Source: CAYNST01 sp964546435
GTDB taxonomy: Bacteria > Pseudomonadota > Gammaproteobacteria > Pseudomonadales > Cellvibrionaceae
DNA length: 58,105 nucleotides
Assembly (NCBI GenBank): GCA_964546435.1
Contig: CAZJKJ010000017.1
Span: forward strand, 1-58,105
Direction: 5' to 3'
Below are positions 1 to 7,980 of the stretch, in pieces (position 1 is the first letter of the stretch; the number at the start of each line of letters is the position of its first letter). The translations under genes and the position numbers were made by a program. The notes under the pieces were generated by a model. It was not told the DNA's origin. It made no database searches and was given only the letters and a program-made list of their open reading frames with translations.

Positions 1-16
1 GATTCTAGTGAATGTT

Positions 17-700
17 TTACCGAGAAGCAACATCTAGACAGAAAATTTCTTTTTCTTCGAGGGGGATATCCGCTTGCAGGGCCGTTTTCCAGCCCGATCC
101 GGTCACGAGCTGGGAGGGACCGGGAACGACGGTAATCCAGTATTCGGTCTGAATCTGGGGAAAGGCCATGGCTTTCGGTGCCAGACCACGCCGACGCATT
201 TCTTCAATCCGATCGACCGCTGCCTCGTCATTGCCATAGACACCAACGGCAATGCGGCCTGCCAGCGGCCCTTCCGAAATAATGAAACCGTCAACACCGC
301 GTGTACGCAACGTAGCCTGGCGTGCGTCGACGCCCTCCGGCGAGGACCCCGCTTCAAGATAGATCCAGTGAGTCTGCCCGATGGTGTGCTCGACCGGTTG
401 CACTTCCGCTGAAAATCCGAAAGCGGCCAGTTTCGCCGCCAGATGAGCTGCTGCACTCTGATCCCCCACAGGACCGAGCATCCTGCAACTCCTCGGAGCC
501 GCTTCCAGTAACGGCGACGCTACCTGACGAGCGTCGTCCGGCAGCGGGCGCTCTGCCAGCAACGTCAGCTGCGGGACGCCGACCCTGGCCACCCATTCCG
601 GTGCCGCAGCCGGTGCAACACGCGCAGCCGGGTTTCCGGCAGTCCACCAGACGGCAAATGTAATATTGGCGAGTAATAGGGTGAAAAATATGAATCGCAT
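17..700 (-). CDS. SPOR-like domain membrane protein
   Basis: A 227-residue protein with one N-terminal hydrophobic segment (about residues 1-20, beginning MRFIFFTLLL), so probably anchored in the inner membrane with the rest in the periplasm. The C-terminal half (about 80-205) has the repeated beta-alpha pattern of SPOR peptidoglycan-binding domains, including a QTHWIYLE strand and an AVGVYGN strand. I placed the start at the ATG at 700, where the membrane segment begins; the open frame extends 25 codons upstream without any plausible signal. It lies downstream of birA and coaX in the same direction, an order I recall from Pseudomonas, where a SPOR protein also follows coaX. SPOR domains bind denuded glycan at division septa; that role is inferred here. 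Confidence 0.7.
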   Translation of the reverse strand: MRFIFFTLLLANITFAVWWTAGNPAARVAPAAAPEWVARVGVPQLTLLAERPLPDDARQVASPLLEAAPRSCRMLGPVGDQSAAAHLAAKLAAFGFSAEVQPVEHTIGQTHWIYLEAGSSPEGVDARQATLRTRGVDGFIISEGPLAGRIAVGVYGNDEAAVDRIEEMRRRGLAPKAMAFPQIQTEYWITVVPGPSQLVTGSGWKTALQADIPLEEKEIFCLDVASR

Positions 701-885
701 GAAGCTTGCACCAGCCTCTCGGCAACTGTTGAACAGATTCAAAGGTGGAGAATCGATTGCAAGCGCATTGATCACTCGCCGGCAACAGCATCGAGAAGTA
801 GCGGCGTAACCGCCTCAATCATGAAGTGTAGTCAAGGATGCAGCAAAGGGCGGCACGCGCCGGAAGAAAGGACGACTGACAGAGC

Positions 886-1605
886 TCAGTCGGGGAAAAC
901 CTGCAGCAACCCCTCCAGCACAAGCTCCGGCAACAGATGCCGTTCCGGCAGAAAGCCGGTCAACGAAAGCAGTTGGGCAGCATCACCGCCAGTAAACAGA
1001 TTCACTCGGTGTTCGTCCGGAGAAAGGGTCTGCAAAGTGCGGCGAAGAAATTCCTGATACATCACTGAGAAGCCGGCGGAAAGGCACGCCTCGGTCGAAC
1101 GCCCCGCATCGGGATCGGCCTGCAGCTTGAGCTTCTGGCCTTTCAGACGCGCCGCCCTGCCTGACAAGGCTTCCGTCGCCAGCCCCACGCCCGGCACGAT
1201 ATAGCCGCCGGCATGCCGCCCGTCAGCTCCCAGTAGATCCACTGTCAGCGCTGTACCGGCGCTGATCACTGCCAATGAGCGACGGACAAACTGCTGTCTG
1301 CCCGCCAGCAGGGCCAGCCAGCGATCGACACCAAACTCGGCCGGATGTTCATATCCCAGCTGCAGCCCGGCAAAACCCTGGGACACCTGGGCAAACCGGG
1401 GTGTCAGACCCCAGTGGCGCTGACAGGACTCGATAAAAGTGCGGTTCCTGGCCGGCGCAGCCACGCTGCTCACGTAAATTGCATCTATCGAACCGGTATC
1501 ACGGACAGACTCCAGCCAATTATCAGGCGCAACAGCGACGGCCGGTCCGCGACCACCCAGACGCCATTTGAGCCGGCTGTTGCCGATATCCACATCAAGT
1601 CGCAT
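886..1605 (-). CDS. coaX: Type III pantothenate kinase
   Basis: This enzyme phosphorylates pantothenate in the first step of coenzyme A synthesis. The 239-residue protein shows the ASKHA-fold signatures of the type III class: an N-terminal phosphate-binding loop DIGNSRLKW (residues 6-14), the PAEFGVDRW segment that binds pantothenate and stabilises the dimer, and a second phosphate motif SAGTALTVD. Length is close to the usual 240-260. Its start overlaps the end of birA by 11 bases, so the two are very likely co-transcribed and translationally coupled. This pairing of birA and coaX is common in gammaproteobacteria. Confidence 0.93.
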   Translation of the reverse strand: MRLDVDIGNSRLKWRLGGRGPAVAVAPDNWLESVRDTGSIDAIYVSSVAAPARNRTFIESCQRHWGLTPRFAQVSQGFAGLQLGYEHPAEFGVDRWLALLAGRQQFVRRSLAVISAGTALTVDLLGADGRHAGGYIVPGVGLATEALSGRAARLKGQKLKLQADPDAGRSTEACLSAGFSVMYQEFLRRTLQTLSPDEHRVNLFTGGDAAQLLSLTGFLPERHLLPELVLEGLLQVFPD

Positions 1606-2751
1606 GCCGCGGCCTCAGGCTGATTTCACCGCCGGAAACAACGATTTCGCCGGTTGCCGTTGCCAGTCGCAGCCCTCCCTGGTCGTCGACACCCAGCACG
1701 CGGCCCTCCATGGGCGGACGCTGGGCTATTTCCAGACGCACCTCCTGCAGCTGATGCGCATTAAGCGCCTCCCAGCGGTCCCTGTAGGAACTGAATCCAA
1801 CACAGCCGTAGCGCTGCAGTGCCGGTAGCAGCCGGTTCAGCAAAGCGGCGGCAAGGTGGTTACGATCGGTCTGCAAACCCAGCTGCTTCAGATCAGTCCA
1901 GGATTGCTCAATAACGGCGAGGCGTTCGGCCGGCAGATCCGACAACGCAACGTTGAGACCTATACCCACGACCACCCGGCAATCTTCGGAGACGCCTCCT
2001 GCGAGCTCGATCAGGATTCCGCCCAGTTTGCGCTGTCGGTGGAGGATATCGTTGGGCCATTTGAGTTCGATGTCAGCTAATCCCATGGCACGCAGCATTT
2101 CGGCGATTTCGACCCCGATCGCCAGACTCAGCCCCTGAATAACGGAGATGCCTTCCGGCCACGACCAGGACAGAGAAAGATACAGGTTTTTGCCATAGGG
2201 GCTAAACCATTGCCGTCCCCGCCGGCCACGCCCGTCGGACTGTCGCTCTGCCAGACATACGCCGCCTCTGCCCGNNNNNNNNNNNNNNNNNNNNNNNNNN
2301 NNNNNNNNNNNNNNNNNNNNNNNNNNNNNNNNNNNNNNNNNNNNNNNNNNNNNNNNNNNNNNNNNNNNNNNNNNCGCCGGCCACGCCCGTCGGACTGTCG
2401 CTCTGCCAGACATACGCCGCCTCTGCCCGCTGCATTGCGCAGGAGCCAGGTATTGGTGGAGCCGATTTCATTGAAGAGTGTCAGAGATTGCAGCAGCCGG
2501 GCGCGCACGTCGGCGTCCAGCTGATCCAGAATGGCGTGTTTATCGAGAAGTTGCAGCCCCCCGGGCAATCGGTAGCCGGAACCTCTGCTGGATTCAATAA
2601 ACAGACCCAGCGGCTCCAGCGCCTGTAGACGCTTCCAGACGCCGGCGCGACTGATTCCCAACGCCCGGCCCAACTCCTCGCCCGAGTGAGTTCGACCGTC
2701 CGCCAGCAGGTTTACGATCTGCGCGACGTTGCCGGAATCCGCGTCGATCAT
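1595..2751 (-). CDS. birA: Biotin-protein ligase / biotin operon repressor, split by an assembly gap
   Basis: BirA makes biotinyl-5'-AMP, transfers biotin to acetyl-CoA carboxylase carrier protein, and represses biotin synthesis when carrier is scarce. The N-terminal part (about 1-65) is a winged helix (GEELGRALGISRAGVWKRL), so this is the bifunctional repressor type. The ligase domain shows the GRGRRG adenylate loop and KWPNDIL with the catalytic lysine. The gene is cut by 100 N at 2275-2374, and the 55 bases before the gap are repeated exactly after it. Removing gap plus one copy (155 bases) leaves 1002 bases, an unbroken frame of 333 residues, close to the 321 of E. coli. The gene is therefore almost certainly intact in the organism. 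Its ATG overlaps the alr stop (ATGA). A matching operator lies before bioB at 29471-29503. Confidence 0.93.
2220..2429. other. Assembly gap (100 N) with 55-base duplicated flanks
   Basis: N runs from 2275 to 2374. Bases 2220-2274 and 2375-2429 are identical (55 of 55). This is the pattern left when two contigs that overlap by one assembly k-mer are scaffolded without being merged. It is not a biological repeat: collapsing it restores birA in frame. Confidence 0.95.
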
Positions 2752-3851
2752 TCCAGATAACGCTTTTGCAGACGCTCCCCCAGCCGGGTCAGGATTTCAT
2801 AGCTGATCGTTCCAGCGGCAGCCGCCATGTCATCGACACCGAGGTGCTCACCCAGCAACTCGATTTCGTCCGATTCCTTTGGCCGCAAGTCTTCGGGTAA
2901 ATGGGTGATATCGAAGATGCAGGAATCCATGGACACCCGGCCGAGGACGGGCAGGAAATCGTTGAACCAGCCGCGTCCGCTGGGCGCCCATCCGCGCAAC
3001 AGCCCATCGGCGTAGCCGCCGCTGACCACGGCGACCACTTTCGGCTCTGTCGTTACATACTGCGCCCCGTATCCCACCGCTTCACCCCGCTCCAGACGGC
3101 GCACCTGGATAACTGGCAGATGAAGAGAAACCACAGGGTTCATGCGGATGCTTCGATCGGCCAGCGGCGCGCCGCCATACAGGGCGACACCGGGCCGGAC
3201 AAGATCAAAATGCGGATCACCCGGAAGAAAAATTCCCGGCGAATTGGCCAAAGACGCTTTCATGTCCGGAAACTCGCTTTCGGCCCGCGCGATCATTTCG
3301 GAAAATCGCTTGAGCTGAATACTGTTTAACGTATGAACTGGCGTATCCGCACAGGCCAGATGGCTCATCAGCCATCGCATCCCGGCCTCGCGCAGCAGAT
3401 GCGGCTGCGCCAGCAGCGTTTCAAATTCGCCGATCTCGATGCCGAGGCGATTCATGCCGGTATTGATTTTGAGAGCGCAGGGATTGTTGGTGAGAATCTT
3501 CGTGGCGGCATGCCAGCGCTCGAACATGGGCAGACTGACAAGAACAGGTATTAGCTGGGCCTCTACAAATTCCAGCTCCAGCCCTTCGGGACACCCCTGC
3601 AGAACAAAAATCTGACAGTCCGCTTCAAGCAGTTCGCGCACCTGCAAGGCTTCACGGAAATTGGCAACAAAAAAGTGCCGGCAACCTTCCGCGTGCAGTG
3701 CGGGGGCGACCCGTTCAATGCCCAGCCCATAGGCGTTGGCCTTGACCACTGCGCCGCAATCGCCGCTATCCAGTTGCGAAAGCAGCCACGTCCAGTTTTG
3801 CCGGATCGCAGCCAGATTGATGCTGATACGCCCTGTCATCGGGTAATGCAT
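2748..3851 (-). CDS. alr: Alanine racemase
   Basis: A PLP enzyme that converts L-alanine to D-alanine for peptidoglycan. The PLP lysine is in VVKANAYG near residue 37, and the C-terminal domain has the second-strand motif GRVSMDS and the GEAVGYGAQY segment. The length of 367 fits the family (about 355-370). Two starts are possible, MHYP at 3851 and MTGRIS at 3839; both keep the whole fold. The stop overlaps the birA start by four bases, so alr, birA, coaX and the SPOR gene look like one transcript. The upstream region carries an AT-rich tandem repeat (3878-3957) where a promoter would be expected. Confidence 0.95.
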   Translation of the reverse strand: MHYPMTGRISINLAAIRQNWTWLLSQLDSGDCGAVVKANAYGLGIERVAPALHAEGCRHFFVANFREALQVRELLEADCQIFVLQGCPEGLELEFVEAQLIPVLVSLPMFERWHAATKILTNNPCALKINTGMNRLGIEIGEFETLLAQPHLLREAGMRWLMSHLACADTPVHTLNSIQLKRFSEMIARAESEFPDMKASLANSPGIFLPGDPHFDLVRPGVALYGGAPLADRSIRMNPVVSLHLPVIQVRRLERGEAVGYGAQYVTTEPKVVAVVSGGYADGLLRGWAPSGRGWFNDFLPVLGRVSMDSCIFDITHLPEDLRPKESDEIELLGEHLGVDDMAAAAGTISYEILTRLGERLQKRYLE

Positions 3852-3877
3852 AGCTTCGCCGGACCTTGCTCCGCTGA

Positions 3878-3957
3878 ATAATGCAGCAATTAATTAATGC
3901 AACAACTAATAATTAATACAACAATTAATTAAAGCAACAACCAATTAATGCAACAAC
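3878..3957. repeat. AT-rich degenerate tandem repeat upstream of alr
   Basis: About 4.5 copies of a 16-18 base unit resembling ATTAATTAATGCAACAAC, with variation in each copy. It sits 27 bases upstream of the alr start. On the alr strand it reads as blocks of GTTGTTGCATTAATT, which could place several AT-rich promoter-like elements in tandem. No function is shown by the sequence itself. Confidence 0.8.
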
Positions 3958-4156
3958 GCGGACTGAGAAGATGAATGTTCCGGGCCGTCTGATACACAAA
4001 CACAGGACGATGCAGATGATCGTCTTGAGCCAGGACACCGGGCGTTCAATGTACCTGCCGCCGGTTATACCAACGCGACAGGCGGAGTCGCAAAAACATT
4101 CTTATTATGGAGAGATGTCCGGAGTCGCCAACTGCCAGCATTAACCAGCAGTCGAA
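3958..4156. other. Non-coding stretch between tRNA-Leu and alr
   Basis: The whole non-coding interval between alr and the tRNA (3852-4198) holds the tandem repeat at 3878-3957, this unremarkable stretch, and the hairpin at 4157-4176. I see no gene-like frame or recognisable RNA here. Confidence 0.5.
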
Positions 4157-4176
4157 GTAAACCGCAGCCGGTTTAC
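4157..4176 (-). terminator. Hairpin downstream of tRNA-Leu
   Basis: Perfect inverted repeat GTAAACCG / CGGTTTAC, 8-base stem and 4-base loop, 22 bases past the 3' end of the tRNA on the minus strand. There is no real U-tract, so it may be a processing or pausing hairpin, not a full intrinsic terminator. It is the only candidate end signal for the ftsH-to-tRNA run. Confidence 0.45.
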
Positions 4177-4198
4177 CGATACAACCCTACATCTAAAA

Positions 4199-4283
4199 TG
4201 GTGCCCAAGGCCGGACTTGAACCGGCACGGCTTACGCCACTACCCCCTCAAGATAGCGTGTCTACCAATTCCACCACTTGGGC
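4199..4283 (-). tRNA. leuU: tRNA-Leu (anticodon GAG)
   Basis: On the minus strand a full cloverleaf can be drawn: acceptor stem GCCCAAG / CTTGGGC, D-arm with GGTAGAC, anticodon stem CTATC / GGTAG around loop TTGAGGG (anticodon GAG, reading CUC/CUU), a long variable arm typical of class II tRNAs, and a T-arm containing GGTTCAAGTCC. The CCA end is encoded (4199-4201). The 5' end is only 6 bases past the secG stop codon, so the tRNA is probably cut from the secG transcript. E. coli has the same arrangement, secG followed by leuU. Confidence 0.95.
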
Positions 4284-4289
4284 AAATTC

Positions 4290-4688
4290 TTACTCAGGTT
4301 TGGCTTGAGGAACCTGGTCAACCTCCACCGCTTCGGGAACTGTATTCCCCGGGGCAGGTCCCGTATTTGAAGCTTCCGGAATCTCGTCACCAGAAACATT
4401 CTGTGGCGCCGGATCGACTTCTTCGAGCACCGGGATTTCCGAGATAAACGGGTCAACCCGCTCTTTACTCAAAACTGCCAGAGTCACGCTGGTCGCAAAA
4501 AACACCGCCGCCATGATCGCCGTCAGCCGGGAAAAAAAGTTACCCGTCCCTGCCGGTCCGAAAACTGTCTGGGATGAACCTCCACCAAATGAAGCACCCA
4601 TCTCTGCGCCCTTGCCTTGTTGCAGCATAATAAGCCCAACAATGGCCAACGCAATAACGACATGTACAACCATCAACACGCTTTCCAT
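4290..4688 (-). CDS. secG: Preprotein translocase subunit SecG
   Basis: SecG is the small third subunit of the SecYEG inner-membrane channel. The 132-residue product has two membrane helices (about 1-20 and 52-72) flanking the conserved loop LQQGKGAEMGASFGGG, which is diagnostic. After residue 80 comes an acidic, proline-rich tail of about 50 residues, as in many gammaproteobacterial SecG proteins. It lies 17 bases after tpiA and 6 bases before tRNA-Leu. Confidence 0.95.
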   Translation of the reverse strand: MESVLMVVHVVIALAIVGLIMLQQGKGAEMGASFGGGSSQTVFGPAGTGNFFSRLTAIMAAVFFATSVTLAVLSKERVDPFISEIPVLEEVDPAPQNVSGDEIPEASNTGPAPGNTVPEAVEVDQVPQAKPE

Positions 4689-4705
4689 GAAAGCTTCTCC
4701 AAAAC

Positions 4706-5452
4706 CTAACTCAGTTCAGCAGCACGGCATATCTGAAGGAAGTCACGCCCATTCAGGGCCGCGCCACCTACCAATACCCCGTCAACCATCTGCTGGGCAA
4801 AATAATCCACCGCGTTCAAGGCCGTCACGCTGCCGCCGTATAGCAGCCGAATCTTCTCACCGGCCTGGCCCAGACTTTCGCGAATTGCGCGCAACGTCTG
4901 CTGGACCTGGGCTGGCGTGGCATGTTTGCCACTGCCGATTGCCCACACGGGTTCGTACGAAATCATGCCGCGACACAGATTCTCGATTCCGCAGTGATCA
5001 ATCACCGCCCGAATCTGTCGCCCGACAACTTCCAGAGCTTCACCTCGCTGATGCTGTTCGCTGCTTTCGCCCACGCACAGTACCGGAATCAGGCCGCCGG
5101 CCTGGGCAGCCTCGAATTTCTTTGCAACCAGGCGATCTGTTTCACCGTGGTGATGCCTGCGTTCAGAATGCCCCACAATCACGTAGTGACATCCGAGATC
5201 ATGCAGCATCTTTGCTGAAACGTCTCCGGTGTATGCCCCTTCCGGGAAGCGGCTCACATCCTGGGCGCCGAGCATTATATTCGAATAGGCCAGCAACTTG
5301 TAAGCCTGCGCCAAGTGCACAACGGCCGGACAGACTACAACTTCCGCTTTGTGCAAACCTACCCAACCGCGCAATAACTCTCTCAACAGCCGATCTGCAA
5401 CCGAGTGATCGCCGTGAGATTTCCAGTTTCCGATGACAATAGGTCGTCGCAT
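4706..5452 (-). CDS. tpiA: Triose-phosphate isomerase
   Basis: Interconverts dihydroxyacetone phosphate and glyceraldehyde 3-phosphate in glycolysis. Key features are the N-terminal GNWKSHG with the substrate lysine, the GHSERR histidine strand, YEPVWAIGSGK with the catalytic glutamate, and the phosphate-binding LYGGSV and LVGGAAL near the C terminus. I chose the ATG at 5452 (MRRPIVIGNWK, 248 residues), the normal family start; an upstream ATG adds eight residues without homology. Location between glmM and secG matches Pseudomonas-type genomes. Confidence 0.96.
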   Translation of the reverse strand: MRRPIVIGNWKSHGDHSVADRLLRELLRGWVGLHKAEVVVCPAVVHLAQAYKLLAYSNIMLGAQDVSRFPEGAYTGDVSAKMLHDLGCHYVIVGHSERRHHHGETDRLVAKKFEAAQAGGLIPVLCVGESSEQHQRGEALEVVGRQIRAVIDHCGIENLCRGMISYEPVWAIGSGKHATPAQVQQTLRAIRESLGQAGEKIRLLYGGSVTALNAVDYFAQQMVDGVLVGGAALNGRDFLQICRAAELS

Positions 5453-5598
5453 AACGCATCTCGAGGTCTGGACCAAACTCTTTCACGGACTTGGAAGCCC
5501 GCAGTTGGACCTCGGCAAAACGGGCGCAAATGTTAGCCGAGAAGTATAGCTAAAACAATCTTTTTTATAGCTGCCGGTGATTGATCATTCCAGCGACG

Positions 5599-6951
5599 TT
5601 ACTGACTCGCCAAAGTCAGCTCGACAACTTTCGCAAGATCGGCGGCCAGAGGTTCGATCAACTGCAGGCTCGGCCCCTCGACCATAACCCGCACCACCGG
5701 CTCGGTACCCGACGGGCGCAGCAATACCCGCCCCTGGCCCTCCAGTCGTGATTCCACATCCCGGATGGCTGCCTGGATTTGCGGCAACTGCTGCGGATCC
5801 AGCCGTATGCCGGGTTTGCTCGGGACATTGATCATCACTTGCGGCATTCGCTGCATGCTCTGTTTGAGCTTATTGAGAGACCCGCCGTCCTGACGCAGTG
5901 CCCGCAATACCTGGAGCGCGGAAATAATTCCGTCGCCGGTCGTGGTGGCATCTCCACAAATGATGTGTCCGGACGACTCACCCCCTAAAAGCCAACCTTT
6001 TTCCTCCATCAGCTCCAGCACATGCCGGTCACCCACCTTGGCTCTGGCAAAGGGTATGCCGAGCTTGGTCAATCCCAGCTCGAAACCGAAATTGCTCATG
6101 AGGGTACCTACCACGCCCTCGCAGCCGCCGCCGTGCTTGAGCTTATAGTCGGCGATGATGTAGAGCAACTGGTCGCCGTCAACCACTTCCCCCTGACCGT
6201 CAACAAAACTGACGCGATCGCCGTCACCATCAAAGGCGATTCCCAGGTCTGCGCCGACTTCCAGCACCTTGCGCTGCAAGAGTTGCTGACTGGTCGAGCC
6301 GCAGTCGCGATTGATATTCAGTCCGTCCGGATTGACGCTGACCGTCGTCACCGTTGCTCCCAGCTCCGAGAATACTTCCGGCGCGACCCGGTAGGTCGCA
6401 CCGTTGGCGCAGTCGAGCACAATGTGGAGCCCTTTGAGGGTGAACCCCCAGGGGACGGTCCCCTTGCAGAATTCAATGTAACGCCCTTCCGCATCACTGA
6501 TTCTTCTGGCTTTGCCCAGCTGATCCGCTGTAAGGATCGGTGTGTCCAGCTGTTGCTCAATCGCCAGCTCCAGCTCGTCACTCAACTTGCCGCCCTGGGT
6601 ATTGAAAAGCTTTATGCCATTGTCGGTATAGGCGTTATGAGACGCGCTGATCACAATGCCGGCACGCGCCTGAAAGGTGCGTGTGAGATAGGCGATGGCC
6701 GGCGTCGGCATGGGCCCCAGCAGACCGACATCGACGCCAGCACTGATCAGACCCGCCTCCAGCGCGGATTCAAACATATAACCGGAAATCCGGGTGTCCT
6801 TGCCAATCAGTACCAGTCCCCGCCCCTGCTGCGACGACTGGTCGGCCAGTACCTTGCCGACGGCCCAGCCTAAATGGAGAAAAAACTCCGGAGTGATCGG
6901 GTGGCTACCTACCCTCCCGCGGATTCCGTCAGTCCCAAAATATTTTCGCAC
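5599..6951 (-). CDS. glmM: Phosphoglucosamine mutase
   Basis: Converts glucosamine 6-phosphate to glucosamine 1-phosphate on the route to UDP-GlcNAc, needed for peptidoglycan and LPS. Motifs in order: KYFGTDGIRG at the N terminus, the active-site phosphoserine loop SASHNA, the metal loop DGDGDR, GGESSGH for sugar binding, and RPSGTEPVVRVM for phosphate binding. I place the start at a GTG (6951), which has AGGAG eight bases upstream and gives the family's usual N terminus (450 residues). An ATG ten codons further upstream is in frame but poorly placed. It follows folP, the arrangement also found in E. coli. Confidence 0.95.
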   Translation of the reverse strand: MRKYFGTDGIRGRVGSHPITPEFFLHLGWAVGKVLADQSSQQGRGLVLIGKDTRISGYMFESALEAGLISAGVDVGLLGPMPTPAIAYLTRTFQARAGIVISASHNAYTDNGIKLFNTQGGKLSDELELAIEQQLDTPILTADQLGKARRISDAEGRYIEFCKGTVPWGFTLKGLHIVLDCANGATYRVAPEVFSELGATVTTVSVNPDGLNINRDCGSTSQQLLQRKVLEVGADLGIAFDGDGDRVSFVDGQGEVVDGDQLLYIIADYKLKHGGGCEGVVGTLMSNFGFELGLTKLGIPFARAKVGDRHVLELMEEKGWLLGGESSGHIICGDATTTGDGIISALQVLRALRQDGGSLNKLKQSMQRMPQVMINVPSKPGIRLDPQQLPQIQAAIRDVESRLEGQGRVLLRPSGTEPVVRVMVEGPSLQLIEPLAADLAKVVELTLASQ

Positions 6952-7017
6952 TCTCTTCGCTCCTAATGCTTGTATACGCACGGGTTGCGCACGATCGCGG
7001 CGGTTGCCCGTGTGCGC

Positions 7018-7878
7018 TTAGTTCTTATGGCCCGCTGGGGAATTTGCAGGACCGGATAAATGCAGGAACATCTGCACCGCGTCGCGAGTCGCCGCGACGT
7101 CGTGCACACGCAGGATACTCGTACCACCCATCAATGCCATCACGCCGGTGGCTATGCTGGCGGCAAGCCGCTCCTCTACAGGACGTCCGAGCAACCGCCC
7201 GAACAAGGACTTGCGTGACACCCCCACCAGCACCGGTGCGAGCCCGCGGAATGTCTCCAGATTGCGCAGCAGTGCCAGATTGTGGTCGTCACTCTTGCCG
7301 AATCCAATACCCGGATCGATAAGGATCTGCTCCGGGGAAATGCCACTGTCGAGACAGGCCAGGATGCGCTGCCGCAGGAAGTTTACAACATCAGCCACCG
7401 CATCCCCATATTCGGGCATGACCTGCATGTCACCGGGCGTTCCCTGCATGTGCATCAGACACACGGGCACCGCGCATGACGCCGCGACCTGGAGCGCACC
7501 CGGCCCTTGCAAGGCGCGCACGTCATTGATCATCCCCGCGCCGGCGCCACATGCGGCTTCCATGACCGCAGCCGCGCTCGTATCAACAGACACAAGTGCA
7601 TCGAGTCGATCAACCAGCATTTCCACCGCCGGCACTACCCGGTCCAGTTCCTGCTGCACCGACACCGGGACCGCGCCGGGGCGAGTGGACTCCCCGCCGA
7701 CATCCAGAATATCAGCGCCGGCAGCCAGCATGGCCTGAGCCTCGCCCAGCAGCTTGTCGGCATCCAGCCTGCCCCCCGGGAACAGCCATCCGCCGTCGTA
7801 GAAGGAATCCGGCGTTACATTCAGGATTCCCATGATGCGCGGCCGGTCCAGGTCGAGATAATGCTTTCCGAATTTCAC
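7018..7878 (-). CDS. folP: Dihydropteroate synthase
   Basis: Joins p-aminobenzoate to hydroxymethyl-dihydropterin pyrophosphate in folate synthesis; the sulfonamide target. The 286-residue TIM barrel shows GILNVTPDSF (first loop), DVGGESTRPGA (second loop), DPGIGFGKS and the C-terminal RVHDVAATRDAV. It sits between ftsH and glmM as in E. coli, but an intrinsic terminator (7925-7955) lies between ftsH and folP, so folP-glmM must depend on readthrough or its own promoter. Confidence 0.96.
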   Translation of the reverse strand: MKFGKHYLDLDRPRIMGILNVTPDSFYDGGWLFPGGRLDADKLLGEAQAMLAAGADILDVGGESTRPGAVPVSVQQELDRVVPAVEMLVDRLDALVSVDTSAAAVMEAACGAGAGMINDVRALQGPGALQVAASCAVPVCLMHMQGTPGDMQVMPEYGDAVADVVNFLRQRILACLDSGISPEQILIDPGIGFGKSDDHNLALLRNLETFRGLAPVLVGVSRKSLFGRLLGRPVEERLAASIATGVMALMGGTSILRVHDVAATRDAVQMFLHLSGPANSPAGHKN

Positions 7879-7924
7879 AGGGTGATCCCCCTCGATAACA
7901 GCCAGTACGTTAAGGGTCTTCCAA

Positions 7925-7955
7925 TAAAAAAAGGCCAGGGGAAACCTGGCCTTTA
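7925..7955 (-). terminator. Intrinsic terminator between ftsH and folP
   Basis: Stem AAAGGCCAGG / CCTGGCCTTT (10 bp) with a 5-base loop, followed on the minus strand by a run of seven or more T. It comes 26 bases after the ftsH stop and is oriented to end ftsH transcription. Confidence 0.88.
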
Positions 7956-7980
7956 TGCTCTGAACAGCTGACGAATCGAT

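Noticed and set aside
2220..2429. Direct repeats as insertion-sequence target duplications
   Set aside because: Both gap-flanking repeats in the window are exactly 55 bases with 100 N between, and collapse restores genes; that is scaffolding, not transposition.
4157..4176. GTAAACC/GGTTTAC hairpin as a second BirA operator
   Set aside because: The half-site words fit, but the spacing is 6 bases, not the 15 required, and it lies behind a tRNA, not before a biotin gene.
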